From the NCBI GenBank assembly GCA_965197555.1, contig OZ240213.1, forward strand, positions 620,001 through 684,000: 64,000 bases of DNA, written 5' to 3'. Position 1 is the stretch's first letter. Each line of letters starts with the position of its first letter. The notes beneath the pieces are model-generated. The model did not search any database, had not been told where the DNA came from, and was given only the letters and a program-made list of their open reading frames with translations. Source of the DNA: G965197555 sp965197555. Its GTDB lineage: Bacteria; Chloroflexota; Dehalococcoidia; Lucifugimonadales; UBA3495. The position numbers and the translations under genes are program-made. Below, piece by piece: positions 18,387 through 27,887 of this stretch.

Positions 18387-19292
18387 TCATGTGGTCAAGG
18401 CGAGTTCCAGTTGACGCTGAGGGCTTTGCATTGTTCTAGGAGGGCGTTTGGAACCGAGACTCCAAGTGTGTCTTGCTTCGTCCACCATGGCCATAACTCG
18501 GCCGGTATACTCCTTGGGCGCGTAGGTCTTGCGGTACATGGCAGCGTAGGCTTGGCTCAGATGCGGGTGCGCCTCCCGCAACATGGGCATAAACCATTCC
18601 TTGGACCCAGGCTTCAAGAACAAAACATTGGCGCCAAGGAACTGGGCTTTGTGAGCAGCGGCCGCTGCCGCCACAGCATTGATACTCTCTGAGCTGTCGG
18701 ATATGCCTGGTAGCAGAGGGGCCATCATGATTCCCGCCGAGACACCGTTCTCCACAAGGAACTGCATGGCTTCAAGGCGGGCCATTGGCCTTGGTGCTCC
18801 GGGCTCGGTTTGCTTCCATACCTCTTCGTCAATCGTCCCGACGCTGAAGTTCACTCTCACCTCGCTCGCTTCGGTAAGTTCCCTCAAAACGTCGACATCA
18901 CGCCTAACCAACACACCCTTGGTAGTGATGGATGCAGGGTTCCTGAACTCCACTAAGATTTGGAGGATGCGTCTGGTGAGCTGATACTGGGACTCGGCGG
19001 GCTCGTAGGGGTCTGACGCAGTGCCGATGGCAATGGACTCGCCAGTCCACCGTGGGCGCTTGAGCTCGCTTCGCAGCACCTCCGGCGCATTTATCTTGGC
19101 AAAAACCCGCTGCTCGAACTCCCGGCCAGCGTCCATGCCCAAAAACTCGTGGGTGGGCCGAGCGTAGCAATACCGGCAAGCGTGGCGGCAGCCGCGGTAT
19201 GGGTTCAACGTCCATCGGAAAGGGAAGTTGGGGACGTCGGTGCGGTTCAAAAGGGTCTTGCAGCGAATTTCCTGTACTTCGGCACCCGCCAT
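18387..19292 (-). CDS. Radical SAM protein, SPL/Rv2578c-like
   Basis: 301 aa. The CxxxCxxC [4Fe-4S] motif is Cys35-Cys39-Cys42 in GCRHACRYCYARP, preceded by TLNPYRGC, which is the signature of the Rv2578c/spore-photoproduct-lyase-like radical SAM branch. The body contains SIAIGTASDPYEPAE and TTKGVLVRRDVDVL, also typical. Members cleave SAM to a 5'-deoxyadenosyl radical; the substrate of this branch is not established. Stands alone, convergent with phoU. Confidence 0.88.
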   Translation of the reverse strand: MAGAEVQEIRCKTLLNRTDVPNFPFRWTLNPYRGCRHACRYCYARPTHEFLGMDAGREFEQRVFAKINAPEVLRSELKRPRWTGESIAIGTASDPYEPAESQYQLTRRILQILVEFRNPASITTKGVLVRRDVDVLRELTEASEVRVNFSVGTIDEEVWKQTEPGAPRPMARLEAMQFLVENGVSAGIMMAPLLPGISDSSESINAVAAAAAAHKAQFLGANVLFLKPGSKEWFMPMLREAHPHLSQAYAAMYRKTYAPKEYTGRVMAMVDEARHTWSLGSKRPPRTMQSPQRQLELALTT

Positions 19293-19442
19293 AGAATCTC
19301 CATCAGCAAAGCCAATATTGGAACGTATGTGCTAATGGTAGGTCAGGTTGCCCAGTACATCAAGGTAAGAGTGTCAGCTAGTTCAAGGGAGAGAGACCGA
19401 GCCTTCACCCCTGTCCTCGCCGGTGATTTCCCGCACCAACAA

Positions 19443-20843
19443 CTATCGCCGGTACACGTAGCCGTTGCCTGTTCGCTCACAGTTTAACCGGCGATTCAGG
19501 TGCAGTCCTTCGAGGACGAACTCAACCGCGGAGGCGACAACCTCCGGCCGTTGGTCATCGGTCAATTGGGCTACGGCGTCAGACAACCCATCGATCCCGT
19601 CACGCAAAGCCAGGTACTCCGAAGCGTGCTTCTCGGAGCTGGTTTCCGCTGTATTGCCCAAGTCGAAGGCGGTTACGATCTCGTCCAACTCCGCGGCATC
19701 GAAGTAATTGCCAAAAATACGGAGCAACGCCCGCCGGGTCAGATCGTCGGTAACCCGGCTCTCCCGGCCCTCCTCAAAGGTCTCCAGCTCGATCTTGCCA
19801 GCAAAGGAAGCAACGATGTATGGCAGGTCGCTGGTACGCGGGCAGGCCCACTGGTCCCCGTGGAGGATGGACCTTCGGACCGCGTTGCCCATCAGTGTCT
19901 CGTAGTTGGAAATCGATACCCGCACGCTGACACCCGAGCGCTGGTTGATTTCACTGCTGTTGCGGGCCTGAGCAGTGATCTCCGCAATGATCTCGCGTAT
20001 ATAGCCCGGCACCACCAAGTTCTCTTCTCCGGGGAATGAGGACCGCTCCTGCTCCATGATAGCGATTTCGTGCTCTAGGCTCCTGGGGTAGTGGGTATGA
20101 ATTTGGGAACCGTACCGGTCTTTGAGGGGCGTGACAATTCGCCCGCGGTTGGTATAGTCCTCCGGGTTGGCGGTGGAAACCACGTACACATCCAAGGGTA
20201 GCCGAACACGGTACCCCTTGATCTGGACATCCCGCTCTTCCATGAGATTAAAGAGGCCTACCTGAATCCGTTCGGCTAGGTCAGGTAGCTCGTTGATGCA
20301 AAAGATTCCTCGGTTGGTCCTGGGAACCAGACCATAGTGGATTACTAGCTCGTCAGACAGATAGTGGCCCTCGGCCACTTTAATCGGGTCTATCTCTCCT
20401 ATCAGGTCAGCGATGGAAATATCCGGCGTTGCCAGTTTCTCGGAATACCGTTCCTCACGCGCGACCCACTCTATCGGAGTCTCGTCGCCCTGCTCGGTTA
20501 CTATGTCTCGGCAGGCCCGGCAAATTGGATTGTAGGGATTGTCGTTAATCTCGCAGCCGCCAATCTTGGGAATGGCCTGGTCCAGCAGGTTGATCAGACT
20601 TCGGATCAGACGTGACTTGGCCTGACCCCTCTCTCCCAAGAGTATTACATCCTGGCCCGCCAGGATCGCGTTCTCCAACTGAGGAATCACTGTATCGTCA
20701 AACCCGATGATGCCCGGGAACACGATCTCTTCGGCCCTGATGGTAGCGATTAGATTCTTGCGTAGCTCCTCTCGCACTGGTAGGACCTGATAAGCAGACT
20801 CCCGCAACTCCCCAAGAGTCTGAGGCCGTGTGTCTAGGGTCAT
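19443..20843 (-). CDS. Magnesium-chelatase-like AAA ATPase
   Basis: 466 aa. Walker A is LLGERGQAKSRL near residue 70, Walker B GIFCINELPDL near 200, with STANPEDYTNRG (sensor 1) and LKDRYGSQIHTHYP as in the BchI/MoxR-related clade. Between Walker A and B is a small insert with CxxC (NPICRACRDIV), seen in this subfamily and possibly metal-binding. Such ATPases normally pair with a VWA protein, but none is adjacent. Function unassigned; not chlorophyll-related by context. ATG at 20843 follows GGAG. Confidence 0.82.
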   Translation of the reverse strand: MTLDTRPQTLGELRESAYQVLPVREELRKNLIATIRAEEIVFPGIIGFDDTVIPQLENAILAGQDVILLGERGQAKSRLIRSLINLLDQAIPKIGGCEINDNPYNPICRACRDIVTEQGDETPIEWVAREERYSEKLATPDISIADLIGEIDPIKVAEGHYLSDELVIHYGLVPRTNRGIFCINELPDLAERIQVGLFNLMEERDVQIKGYRVRLPLDVYVVSTANPEDYTNRGRIVTPLKDRYGSQIHTHYPRSLEHEIAIMEQERSSFPGEENLVVPGYIREIIAEITAQARNSSEINQRSGVSVRVSISNYETLMGNAVRRSILHGDQWACPRTSDLPYIVASFAGKIELETFEEGRESRVTDDLTRRALLRIFGNYFDAAELDEIVTAFDLGNTAETSSEKHASEYLALRDGIDGLSDAVAQLTDDQRPEVVASAVEFVLEGLHLNRRLNCERTGNGYVYRR

Positions 20844-21004
20844 AATGCAAGCTCCAGGTTGGAATTAGATATCTTGGCAGGGGACTTTGTTAGTCCAAAC
20901 GAAAGGTCAATCGTTAAGATAGGCGGCTCAGGCTGAGCCCGTTGCCGATACACAGTATAACCGATGGTTATGCTCAGCATCAGCCCCCGCCCCCGGCCCA
21001 CCAG

Positions 21005-21715
21005 CCTGTCCCAAGCCTGCCGAAGGACCTCACCTGTCCCGTGCGTCTTGAGCGTTCCGAAGGTTCTCGGGTCCTGGTTCCCCCAGGTATGTCCTGAGCT
21101 TGTGGAAGGTCTCAACAATTTTCGTTCGGTCTGAGCTTGTCGAAGACACCCCGTTTATGGTTCGAAGGGCCTGTCTTGAGCTTGTGGAAGGACTAACCCC
21201 CGGTGAGTCACCCGTTTGCCTGAGCTTGTGAAACGCTATGCAACATGCCCTCATGGGAGTGGATCGGAAAAACTGGCGGGCCCGTGGTTCGACAAGCTCA
21301 CCACGAACGGACTGTGCGGTTCGGGCTGAGCTGGTCGGCCCACCACCAGCGGACTTTCATGTTTGCCTGGGCCTGTTGACGGGCTACGCAACACGCCTTT
21401 ATGGGAGAGGATCGGAAAAAACTGGCGCGCTGGTGGTTCGACAAGCCTGTCCTGGGCTGGTCGAAGGGCTCACCAAGAACGGGATTCCACTGGCCCACGA
21501 GAACTGAGGGGCTCGGAGCTATCCCCGACGATATCCCAGGTTCCGTGTTTCCTCATGCACATCTACCAGTAGATGCTGTGGTTCGACAAGCCTGTCCTGA
21601 GCTTGTTGAAGGGCTCACCACGAACGGGCTGTTCCGTTCGGCCTTGGTCTGCCGAAGGGCCTGCCTTGAGCTTGTCAAAGGCCCCACCAATAACGGACTG
21701 TTCCTCGCGGACTGA
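21005..21715. repeat. Dispersed palindromic repeat cluster B
   Basis: A non-coding stretch of 20844-21813 is largely repeats: GTGGTTCGACAAGC...ACCACGAACGG units plus CTTGAGCTTGTCGAAG variants. Two longer units recur at about 21248 and 21398, each starting ATGGGAG(T/A)GGATCGGAAAAA and running into the GTGGTTCGAC palindrome; this stretch resembles the last codons of the GIY-YIG nuclease gene at 39.9 kb. A further module around 21490 (TGGCCCACGAGAACT) is shared in inverse orientation with cluster D near 39820. No real gene is seen. Confidence 0.85.
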
Positions 21716-21813
21716 AAAACATAGACCTTAACCTCTCCCCTCTTTGGTTCCCAGGTTGCTTGCGTTACACTATAATTAAAGGCAAGACTTAGATTTGCTG
21801 ATTGATTAGTGTG

Positions 21814-22182
21814 ATGCACCGACTGGCGATGCCACTCATATTGATGCTGGGCCCGCGGCTACTGCCGATTGTCATACGTTACGCGCGCCTGATATGGCGG
21901 CTGACTTTCGACAAACGGGTGAACTTGGTGGTGCGCGCCCTCGTTCCTTTAGCCTTATTGTATGCCTTGTCGCCCCTGGACCTGTTAAAGGACACTATTC
22001 CGATCCTCGGAAGATTCGACGACTTGATTGTGTTGGGGCTGGCGCTGTTCCTTCTGGTAAAGATGTCGCCCCCCGACGTTGTGGATCAGCACCTTGGGAG
22101 AATACCAAACCGGAATCGGCCAGAAGACAATGATCCCAACAACGTGGTCGATGGGTCCTCAAGGGTCGTCGACGAAGAGTAG
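21814..22182 (+). CDS. YkvA family (DUF1232) membrane protein
   Basis: About 122 aa. The core VVRALVPLALLYALSPLDLLKDTIPILGRFDDLIVLGLALFLL is the DUF1232 signature (Y-x-SPxDLxPDxIPxxGxxDD). Two membrane segments, then a polar tail rich in D/N. Function unknown. ATG at 21814 is chosen; GTG at 21811 or TTG at 21802 are equally possible, with no clear Shine-Dalgarno. A TATAAT sits about 40 bp upstream. Confidence 0.78.
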   Translation: MHRLAMPLILMLGPRLLPIVIRYARLIWRLTFDKRVNLVVRALVPLALLYALSPLDLLKDTIPILGRFDDLIVLGLALFLLVKMSPPDVVDQHLGRIPNRNRPEDNDPNNVVDGSSRVVDEE

Positions 22183-22257
22183 CGTTCCCCACCGGTCCCT
22201 CCGGTTTCCCGTCCTTCTTGGATTCTCAAAGGTTAGCTGTTTGAGAGGATTGCCAAC

Positions 22258-24123
22258 TTGCACGTTATCGGCACTGCCGGCCACGTAGACCACGGCAAGT
22301 CCACTTTGGTCAAGGCCCTGACCAATATCGATCCTGACCGCTTGCCCGAGGAGCAAGCCCGGGAGATGACTGTGGACTTGGGCTTCGCTTGGATGACCCT
22401 TCCCAGCGGCCGGGAAGTAAGCATTGTAGACGTGCCGGGCCACGAGCGGTTCATCAAGAACATGCTGGCCGGGGTAGGGGGCATCGACCTCGCTCTCCTG
22501 ATAGTGGCCGCCGACGAAAGCGTAATGCCCCAGACCAAGGAGCACTTAGCCATCCTGGACATTCTGCAGGTCAAACGAGGGCTGGTGGTGGTCACCAAGA
22601 CAGACCTTGTAGACTCGGAGTTGGTAGAATTGGTCAAAGCGGAGGTGGAAGACGTCCTGGCGGGCACCACTTTTGAAGGCTGCCCCATGGTTGCTGTTTC
22701 TGCCCAGACAGGACACGGTTTGGACGACTTGTTGGCCACCATCGACCGGGTCTTGGAGCAAACCGAGGAGCGCCAGGACTTGGGCCGCCCGCGCCTTCCG
22801 GTGGACCGTTGCTTCTCCATCTCCGGATTCGGCACCGTGGTCACCGGGACTCTCATCGATGGCACCCTGTCAGTGGGCCAGGAAGTGGAGCTTATCAACT
22901 CGGGACAGCACGCTAGAATTCGGGGCCTACAGAGTCACAAGACCAAGATTGAACAGACTAAGCCGGGCGTCCGGTTAGCGGTGAACCTCTCCGGCATCTC
23001 GCGCGGAGATATCCAGCGAGGAGAGGTACTGACCACGCCCGACTGGTTGACGTCGACCCGCAGGTTGGATGCTCGTTTCAAAATGGTTACTGGGGCACCC
23101 CACGCCCTGCGCCACAATGAAGGCGTGACTTTCCACCTGTTGACCAGTGAGGCCGGGGCCCGAGTGAGGCTCTTGGACGTTGACCGGCTATCCCCCGGCG
23201 GCGAGGGTTGGGTCCAGATTCTCTTGACCGAACCCCTGGCCATGGTCAAGGGTGATTTCTTCGTTGTTCGTTCCGCGGAAGATACCTTGGGGGGAGGACA
23301 AGTGGTGGATCCCAACCCGCGGCGACGCCACCGGCGGTTTAATACCCAGGTAATTGAGCAGCTAATGATGCTCGACCAGGGTACCGACGAGGACATTTTG
23401 CTGAGCGTGGCCGAACAATGGGGTCCATGCGACCTGACCACCCTCTCCCGGCGCACTAATCTGCCGGTATCTGAGGTCCTCGATCGAGCCGATGATCTGG
23501 CTGCCAACGGGCAGTTGGTGGCTCTTGGAGCTTTGGGGGATGAGGCCGATGCGGTAGTTTATGCTGCCACCGGATGGGCTAGCCTCAAAAGCAAATTTGG
23601 GGCCGCCTTACAGGCATACCATTCCCAGTACCCGCTGCGCCGCGGCGCACCCTCCCAGGAAATTCGTAGTCGGGTTGGTTTGTCCCAGCCGGTGTTCAAC
23701 AAAGCATTAACCAGGTTGGCGACCGAGGGCCAAGTGGTGGAAGACGGCCAGACTCTGCGGTCAGCCGAGCACCAGGTATACCTGAATCCGCAGATGGAAC
23801 GCCAAGCCGACGCGTACATCAAGGACTTGGGTAGAGACCCCTATTCCCCGGCCAGCGATCACCCCGTGGACTCGGAGCTTCTGGGAGTTCTGGTCGATTT
23901 CGGTAAAGTCGTGAAAGTGAGCGACTCGGTGGTGTTCACCGCGCCTACCTACCGGGAGATGACGGACAAGATCATCTTGCATCTCCACACAAATGCCAGC
24001 ATCACCGTGGCCGAGACAAGGACCATGTTCAATTCCAGCCGCAAGTACGTTCTGCCTTTGTTGGAATACCTGGACCAACAGCACGTGACACGCCGGGTGG
24101 GTGACTCTCGGGTGCTACGGTAA
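22258..24123 (+). CDS. selB: Selenocysteine-specific translation elongation factor SelB
   Basis: 621 aa, full SelB length. The GTPase domain shows G1 GHVDHGKS (8-15), G2 region EMTVDLGFAW, G3 DVPGHERF and G4 TKTDLVD; domains II-III follow (RCFSISGFGTVVTGTL-like segment), then four winged-helix modules in the C-terminal ~250 residues that bind the SECIS hairpin. SelB delivers Sec-tRNA to UGA codons. TTG start at 22258 preceded by GAGAGGATT. This gene shows that the host decodes UGA as selenocysteine and supports the two selenoprotein calls at 43.1 and 54.7 kb. selA, selC and selD are not in the window. nurA follows by six bases. Confidence 0.95.
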   Translation: MHVIGTAGHVDHGKSTLVKALTNIDPDRLPEEQAREMTVDLGFAWMTLPSGREVSIVDVPGHERFIKNMLAGVGGIDLALLIVAADESVMPQTKEHLAILDILQVKRGLVVVTKTDLVDSELVELVKAEVEDVLAGTTFEGCPMVAVSAQTGHGLDDLLATIDRVLEQTEERQDLGRPRLPVDRCFSISGFGTVVTGTLIDGTLSVGQEVELINSGQHARIRGLQSHKTKIEQTKPGVRLAVNLSGISRGDIQRGEVLTTPDWLTSTRRLDARFKMVTGAPHALRHNEGVTFHLLTSEAGARVRLLDVDRLSPGGEGWVQILLTEPLAMVKGDFFVVRSAEDTLGGGQVVDPNPRRRHRRFNTQVIEQLMMLDQGTDEDILLSVAEQWGPCDLTTLSRRTNLPVSEVLDRADDLAANGQLVALGALGDEADAVVYAATGWASLKSKFGAALQAYHSQYPLRRGAPSQEIRSRVGLSQPVFNKALTRLATEGQVVEDGQTLRSAEHQVYLNPQMERQADAYIKDLGRDPYSPASDHPVDSELLGVLVDFGKVVKVSDSVVFTAPTYREMTDKIILHLHTNASITVAETRTMFNSSRKYVLPLLEYLDQQHVTRRVGDSRVLR

Positions 24124-24129
24124 CCGTTA

Positions 24130-25338
24130 ATGCCTTTGGACTTGAGCCGGACGACCCAGCAAGTGGACGAAGCCGCCGGCCATCTTGCTAACACCTGGGA
24201 CCATCGCTCGGCGCGTAGGGACCAATTGCTGTCTTCCGCCGCCCGAGTCGACCCTCTGACAGCCCAGCAAGCCACACAGCAAGCTCTAGACAGGCCTTTC
24301 CTGGCGGCCCAGGTCGTGGACACTCTCATCGGCAGTTATCCTCCAAAACAGCCGCCACTGGACTGGTCCGTGGCCGCTGTTGACGGCTCGCACATTGATG
24401 TGGACCGGCATATACTCGTCAATTGCTATTTGATCAACATTGGCGGCTGTGTGTTGACCTATGGCGCCAAACCAAGTGCGGAATTATTTAGCGACCCCTC
24501 CCTCTCCACCAACTCCGGGGACCTGTTCATAACTGACCCCGACCATGCCACACGCGAGGAGCCGGTCACCGGTGTCCTGCTTGGCTTGCGGCGTGCGGTC
24601 ACCGAGCTGGAGCAGTTGGTGGAGGCGGTCGACCGTTGCCCCCCGGGAGTTCCAGTCCTCGCGTTGATCGACGGCTCACTGATTCTGTGGGGGCTGGCCG
24701 GCCAGGCCTACCGGCCCTTTGTCCGCAACGCCATAATCCAGGACCATCTCCTGAAGGCCCTCGACCAGTTGCGGGAACGGTCACGGAGCAGGCCGGTTAG
24801 TTTGGCGGCATACGTCTCTTTCCCTCGAAGTACCGAGGTGGTCAACGCGGTCAAGTGCTGCCGGTGCCCGAATTCCCCGGGCCAATGTCGCCAGACCTGT
24901 AACAACCGCCGGTCGACGAATGCTCCGTGCGACTTAGCCAACGACCTGATGGACCGGGACTTGTTCCAGTCTCTGCTGGAGCCTGGTTATCGCTCGCCCG
25001 TGTACCGGACCAACTCATCGGTCCCAAGGGAGCACTACGGCGAACATCAGGTCTGTTTCTACTACATCCATAGCGGGGCTGAGATTGGCAGGGTGGAAAT
25101 ACCTGAGTGGGTGGCCCACGACGAAACCTTGCTGGCCCTAAGCCACAGTCTAATTGCGGACCAGTGCCGCAAAGGGCAGGGGTACCCGGTGGCTATCTCC
25201 GAAGCTCACGAACAAGCAGTGGTGAACACCACAGACCGCCGCCTCTTCAGGGAGCTGGTGTCCGATGCTCTGGAACGCCGAGGTTTGCCAGCGTACACGT
25301 CCCAAAAAGATGCTTCGAAACGGATGCCGTGGTTGTGA
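24130..25338 (+). CDS. NurA domain-containing nuclease
   Basis: 402 aa. AAVDGSHIDVDRH (near residue 82) and LALIDGSLILW (near 178) supply the aspartates of the NurA 5'-3' nuclease fold, and the C-terminal IADQCRKGQGYPVAISEAHEQAVV is also typical (R/K-GYP-xx-x-EAHE). A cysteine-rich insert (CCRCPNSPGQCRQTC) near residue 240 could bind zinc. NurA normally works with the HerA translocase in end resection; no herA is here. It is six bases after selB and likely co-transcribed, with no functional link known. Confidence 0.82.
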   Translation: MPLDLSRTTQQVDEAAGHLANTWDHRSARRDQLLSSAARVDPLTAQQATQQALDRPFLAAQVVDTLIGSYPPKQPPLDWSVAAVDGSHIDVDRHILVNCYLINIGGCVLTYGAKPSAELFSDPSLSTNSGDLFITDPDHATREEPVTGVLLGLRRAVTELEQLVEAVDRCPPGVPVLALIDGSLILWGLAGQAYRPFVRNAIIQDHLLKALDQLRERSRSRPVSLAAYVSFPRSTEVVNAVKCCRCPNSPGQCRQTCNNRRSTNAPCDLANDLMDRDLFQSLLEPGYRSPVYRTNSSVPREHYGEHQVCFYYIHSGAEIGRVEIPEWVAHDETLLALSHSLIADQCRKGQGYPVAISEAHEQAVVNTTDRRLFRELVSDALERRGLPAYTSQKDASKRMPWL

Positions 25339-25424
25339 CCAACCGACAAGGGACAGCTAATCCAACTCACTCGTTAACAACCGACTTAAACCTTATGTTG
25401 CAGGAATACAGTCCTTTGAAAGCT

Positions 25425-25515
25425 CACCACGAGCGGATTGTCCCCGTTAGGCCTCTCAGGACCAACCAGTGGCAAGGCCCTGTACTGCTCTAGGTGAACC
25501 TGTCGAACCGCGGTT
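25425..25515. repeat. Degenerate solo copies of the palindromic repeat
   Basis: Fragments AGCTCACCACGAGCGGA (about 25425) and GGTGAACCTGTCGAACCGC (about 25493) are diverged pieces of the repeat family found in clusters A-E. They lie in the 211-bp gap between nurA and the nitronate monooxygenase gene. Confidence 0.5.
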
Positions 25516-25549
25516 TGTAGGTTGTTGCTGAGTTCCCACAGGAGGCTCG

Positions 25550-26524
25550 TTGCTAACAACTCGCTTGTGCGAACTTCTAGAGATTGAGCATCCCATCATA
25601 AGCGCCCCAATGGCGGGCAGCGCCACAGCCGAGCTGGCCGCAGCAGTGTCGGAGGCTGGTGGATTCGGCATGATCGGGGCGGGCATCGGTCCCAACGGTG
25701 CTTGGCTGCGGGAGCAAATCCACACAGCCAGGGAGCTAACCCACCGGCCCTTTGGTGTAGGCTTCATCTCCAGCGCACCGGGGCTGGCGGAGATGATAGA
25801 AGTAGCTCTGGATGAAAGAGTGGCGGCGGTGAGCCACTCTTTCGCCGACCCGACTCCCTATGTCTTAGCCGCCCACGCTGCTGGCGTTAAGGTATTGGTG
25901 CAGGTCCAGACCGTGTCTCAGGCGCTCAGGGCGTCCCGAGCCGGCGCGGACGTCATTACGGCTCAAGGTACTGAGGCCGGGGGTCATACCGGATATAGCG
26001 GTACTCTGCCCTTGGTCCCGGCTGTCCTAGACGTCGTCGGCGATATACCTGTGGTTGCCGCCGGGGGCGTCGGAGACGGGCGCGGACTGGCGGCAGTGTT
26101 GATGTTGGGGGCAGACGGCGCCTGGATTGGAACGCGGTTCGTCGCCACGCCGGAGTCAGCCATTGCCGGCTGGGCAAAACAGCAGGTGGTGGCTGCCGGT
26201 ACCGACGACACTGTGCTCACCAAAGCCTTTGATCTTGCCATGGATTCGCCGTTCCCCTTGGACATCGGCGACCGCGTGCTTCGCAATGACTTCACTGCTG
26301 CTTGGCACGGGCGTGATGAGCAGGTGGTAGCGCGTCGCGCGGAGCTCCAAGGCCGGATCGACGCGGCCACTCAAGCTGGCGACTCCAAGACCGCGCCGAT
26401 TCGCGCTGGTACCGTAGCCGGCTTGATTTACCATCTGGAACCCGCGGGCGACATCGTCCGGCGAATCGTGGCTGAAGCTCAGGAGATACTTGAGAGCCGA
26501 CCCGGTAGACTGCTCGGAAGCTGA
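25550..26524 (+). CDS. Nitronate monooxygenase (2-nitropropane dioxygenase family)
   Basis: 324 aa TIM-barrel FMN enzyme. Opening EIEHPIISAPMAGSATAELAAAVSEAGGFG is diagnostic; FMN-binding segments AQGTEAGGHTG (with the catalytic-region His) and PVVAAGGVGDGRGLAA, ADGAWIGTRF complete the set. It oxidises alkyl nitronates or related compounds. TTG at 25550 follows a perfect AGGAGG site. Stands alone. Confidence 0.9.
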   Translation: MLTTRLCELLEIEHPIISAPMAGSATAELAAAVSEAGGFGMIGAGIGPNGAWLREQIHTARELTHRPFGVGFISSAPGLAEMIEVALDERVAAVSHSFADPTPYVLAAHAAGVKVLVQVQTVSQALRASRAGADVITAQGTEAGGHTGYSGTLPLVPAVLDVVGDIPVVAAGGVGDGRGLAAVLMLGADGAWIGTRFVATPESAIAGWAKQQVVAAGTDDTVLTKAFDLAMDSPFPLDIGDRVLRNDFTAAWHGRDEQVVARRAELQGRIDAATQAGDSKTAPIRAGTVAGLIYHLEPAGDIVRRIVAEAQEILESRPGRLLGS

Positions 26525-26628
26525 CCGCCCTGTCCGCCGAAAGAGAACGGTCGGGTCGAATAGATAAGGCGCAACCTGCTGTTCAGGCGACGTCGAGCAT
26601 CGGTTTTGATTTCAAGGCCCCCCAGCTC

Positions 26629-27858
26629 TCACTGGTCCAAATATTCCAAGAACTCCTCGTAGCTTCCGAACTGGGCTACAGTCCTGATGAACTCCTCCAA
26701 GGACGCGCTCCTGTCCCTCAATTCCCTTAGCTCGCCTTCGATGGGGCTAATGGACGCAGGGCTGACGGCGTATGAGCCGTGGAACGCAAAATAGGCCTGG
26801 TTGATCTTTCGGATGGGGCGGCCGTTGGCGGCCAAGAACTGGCGCCGCTCCTCCATGTAAGCTTCCGCATCAGGGATTCTGCCCTCGGCCAGTAGTTCTT
26901 CGGTCCTCAACCGGGTCTTCTGCATTTCGGCTCGGAAATCAAATCCTTGGCTGTCTAGACCTGAAGTAGGTTCGTGGCCGCGGATAACGGATCGCCCGGT
27001 CATGGCCGTAAACGCCAGGTCTCCAATGGCCTCGCCGCCCAAGGTAGCTGCTGTCTCATTGAGGGTGGTCATTTGGGCGCTGTCCCAGAAATGCTGCCCC
27101 AAAGGCCGGAAGAAGAACCAGTGGTGAAGCCATTCGTGGGCCGTGATTACCAAGGCGTCGTGTAATCCAACCGACTGGGCGACTACGCTGGGATAGCTGG
27201 CGACCCCGCCGGTGTTCTCCACCAGTGCTGACAGGTTATCCTGAACAAGCACCCCGTTCTCGATGCCTTCGCGCGTCGCGTCCGCCAGCCCAGGCTCCAA
27301 CAAAATTGTTTCTTGGCGCAAGATCTGGTCCCTGGGTGATAGGATCAGCACTGTGGGAGACCCAGTGAAGACTGTGTCCACCGGAGGGAAAATAAATCCC
27401 CCTCGGGACGATAACCCTTCTTTGGCCAAAACAGAGCTGATCTCCGATTCCACGGTCTCTTCTGCGACGGCCCGGATGCTGCTCCTTCTCTCCTGGGCAG
27501 CCTCGAGTTCGGATCTTAGCTTAGCTATTTGAAGATTGGACGTCGCGCTCTGGCTATCGGCTTTTCCATAAGCGGCTCGTTTTCGCTCCAGTTCACGCAC
27601 CCGTAAGCCTAGAGAAAAGAATTCCTCAGCCAGAGCAACCCCCTGATCCCGGCTTGACTCGGAGTTCCACGGCAGGGTGCTCCCTATCTTGTTGACCCAC
27701 TTGTCCAAGAAGTTGGCTAGCTCCCAACGGACGAGGCTGTATTTGTGGGGGGCAACAATGAGGTCCAGCGACGTTGGGCGGTAGTCACCAAGTCCGGAAA
27801 GGAGCACCAGGAAAGCCAGGAATAATACCAGAGACCCCCGGCGCAGGAGTGTCACCAT
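26629..27858 (-). CDS. Membrane-anchored gluzincin-like metallopeptidase
   Basis: 409 aa. One N-terminal membrane segment (SLVLFLAFLVLLSGLG, 9-24), a coiled-coil stretch (about 85-130), then HEWLH at 241-245 (HExxH zinc motif) with candidate third ligands Glu268 (NETAA) or Glu276. Most of the protein should lie outside the membrane. No match to a named peptidase family is evident to me; the motif and Glu spacing fit a gluzincin. It follows the FAD oxidoreductase gene by 29 bp on the same strand. Confidence 0.65.
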   Translation of the reverse strand: MVTLLRRGSLVLFLAFLVLLSGLGDYRPTSLDLIVAPHKYSLVRWELANFLDKWVNKIGSTLPWNSESSRDQGVALAEEFFSLGLRVRELERKRAAYGKADSQSATSNLQIAKLRSELEAAQERRSSIRAVAEETVESEISSVLAKEGLSSRGGFIFPPVDTVFTGSPTVLILSPRDQILRQETILLEPGLADATREGIENGVLVQDNLSALVENTGGVASYPSVVAQSVGLHDALVITAHEWLHHWFFFRPLGQHFWDSAQMTTLNETAATLGGEAIGDLAFTAMTGRSVIRGHEPTSGLDSQGFDFRAEMQKTRLRTEELLAEGRIPDAEAYMEERRQFLAANGRPIRKINQAYFAFHGSYAVSPASISPIEGELRELRDRSASLEEFIRTVAQFGSYEEFLEYLDQ

Positions 27859-27887
27859 AGCCAGGTCTTCGGCCCTTCCCCGTCCGG

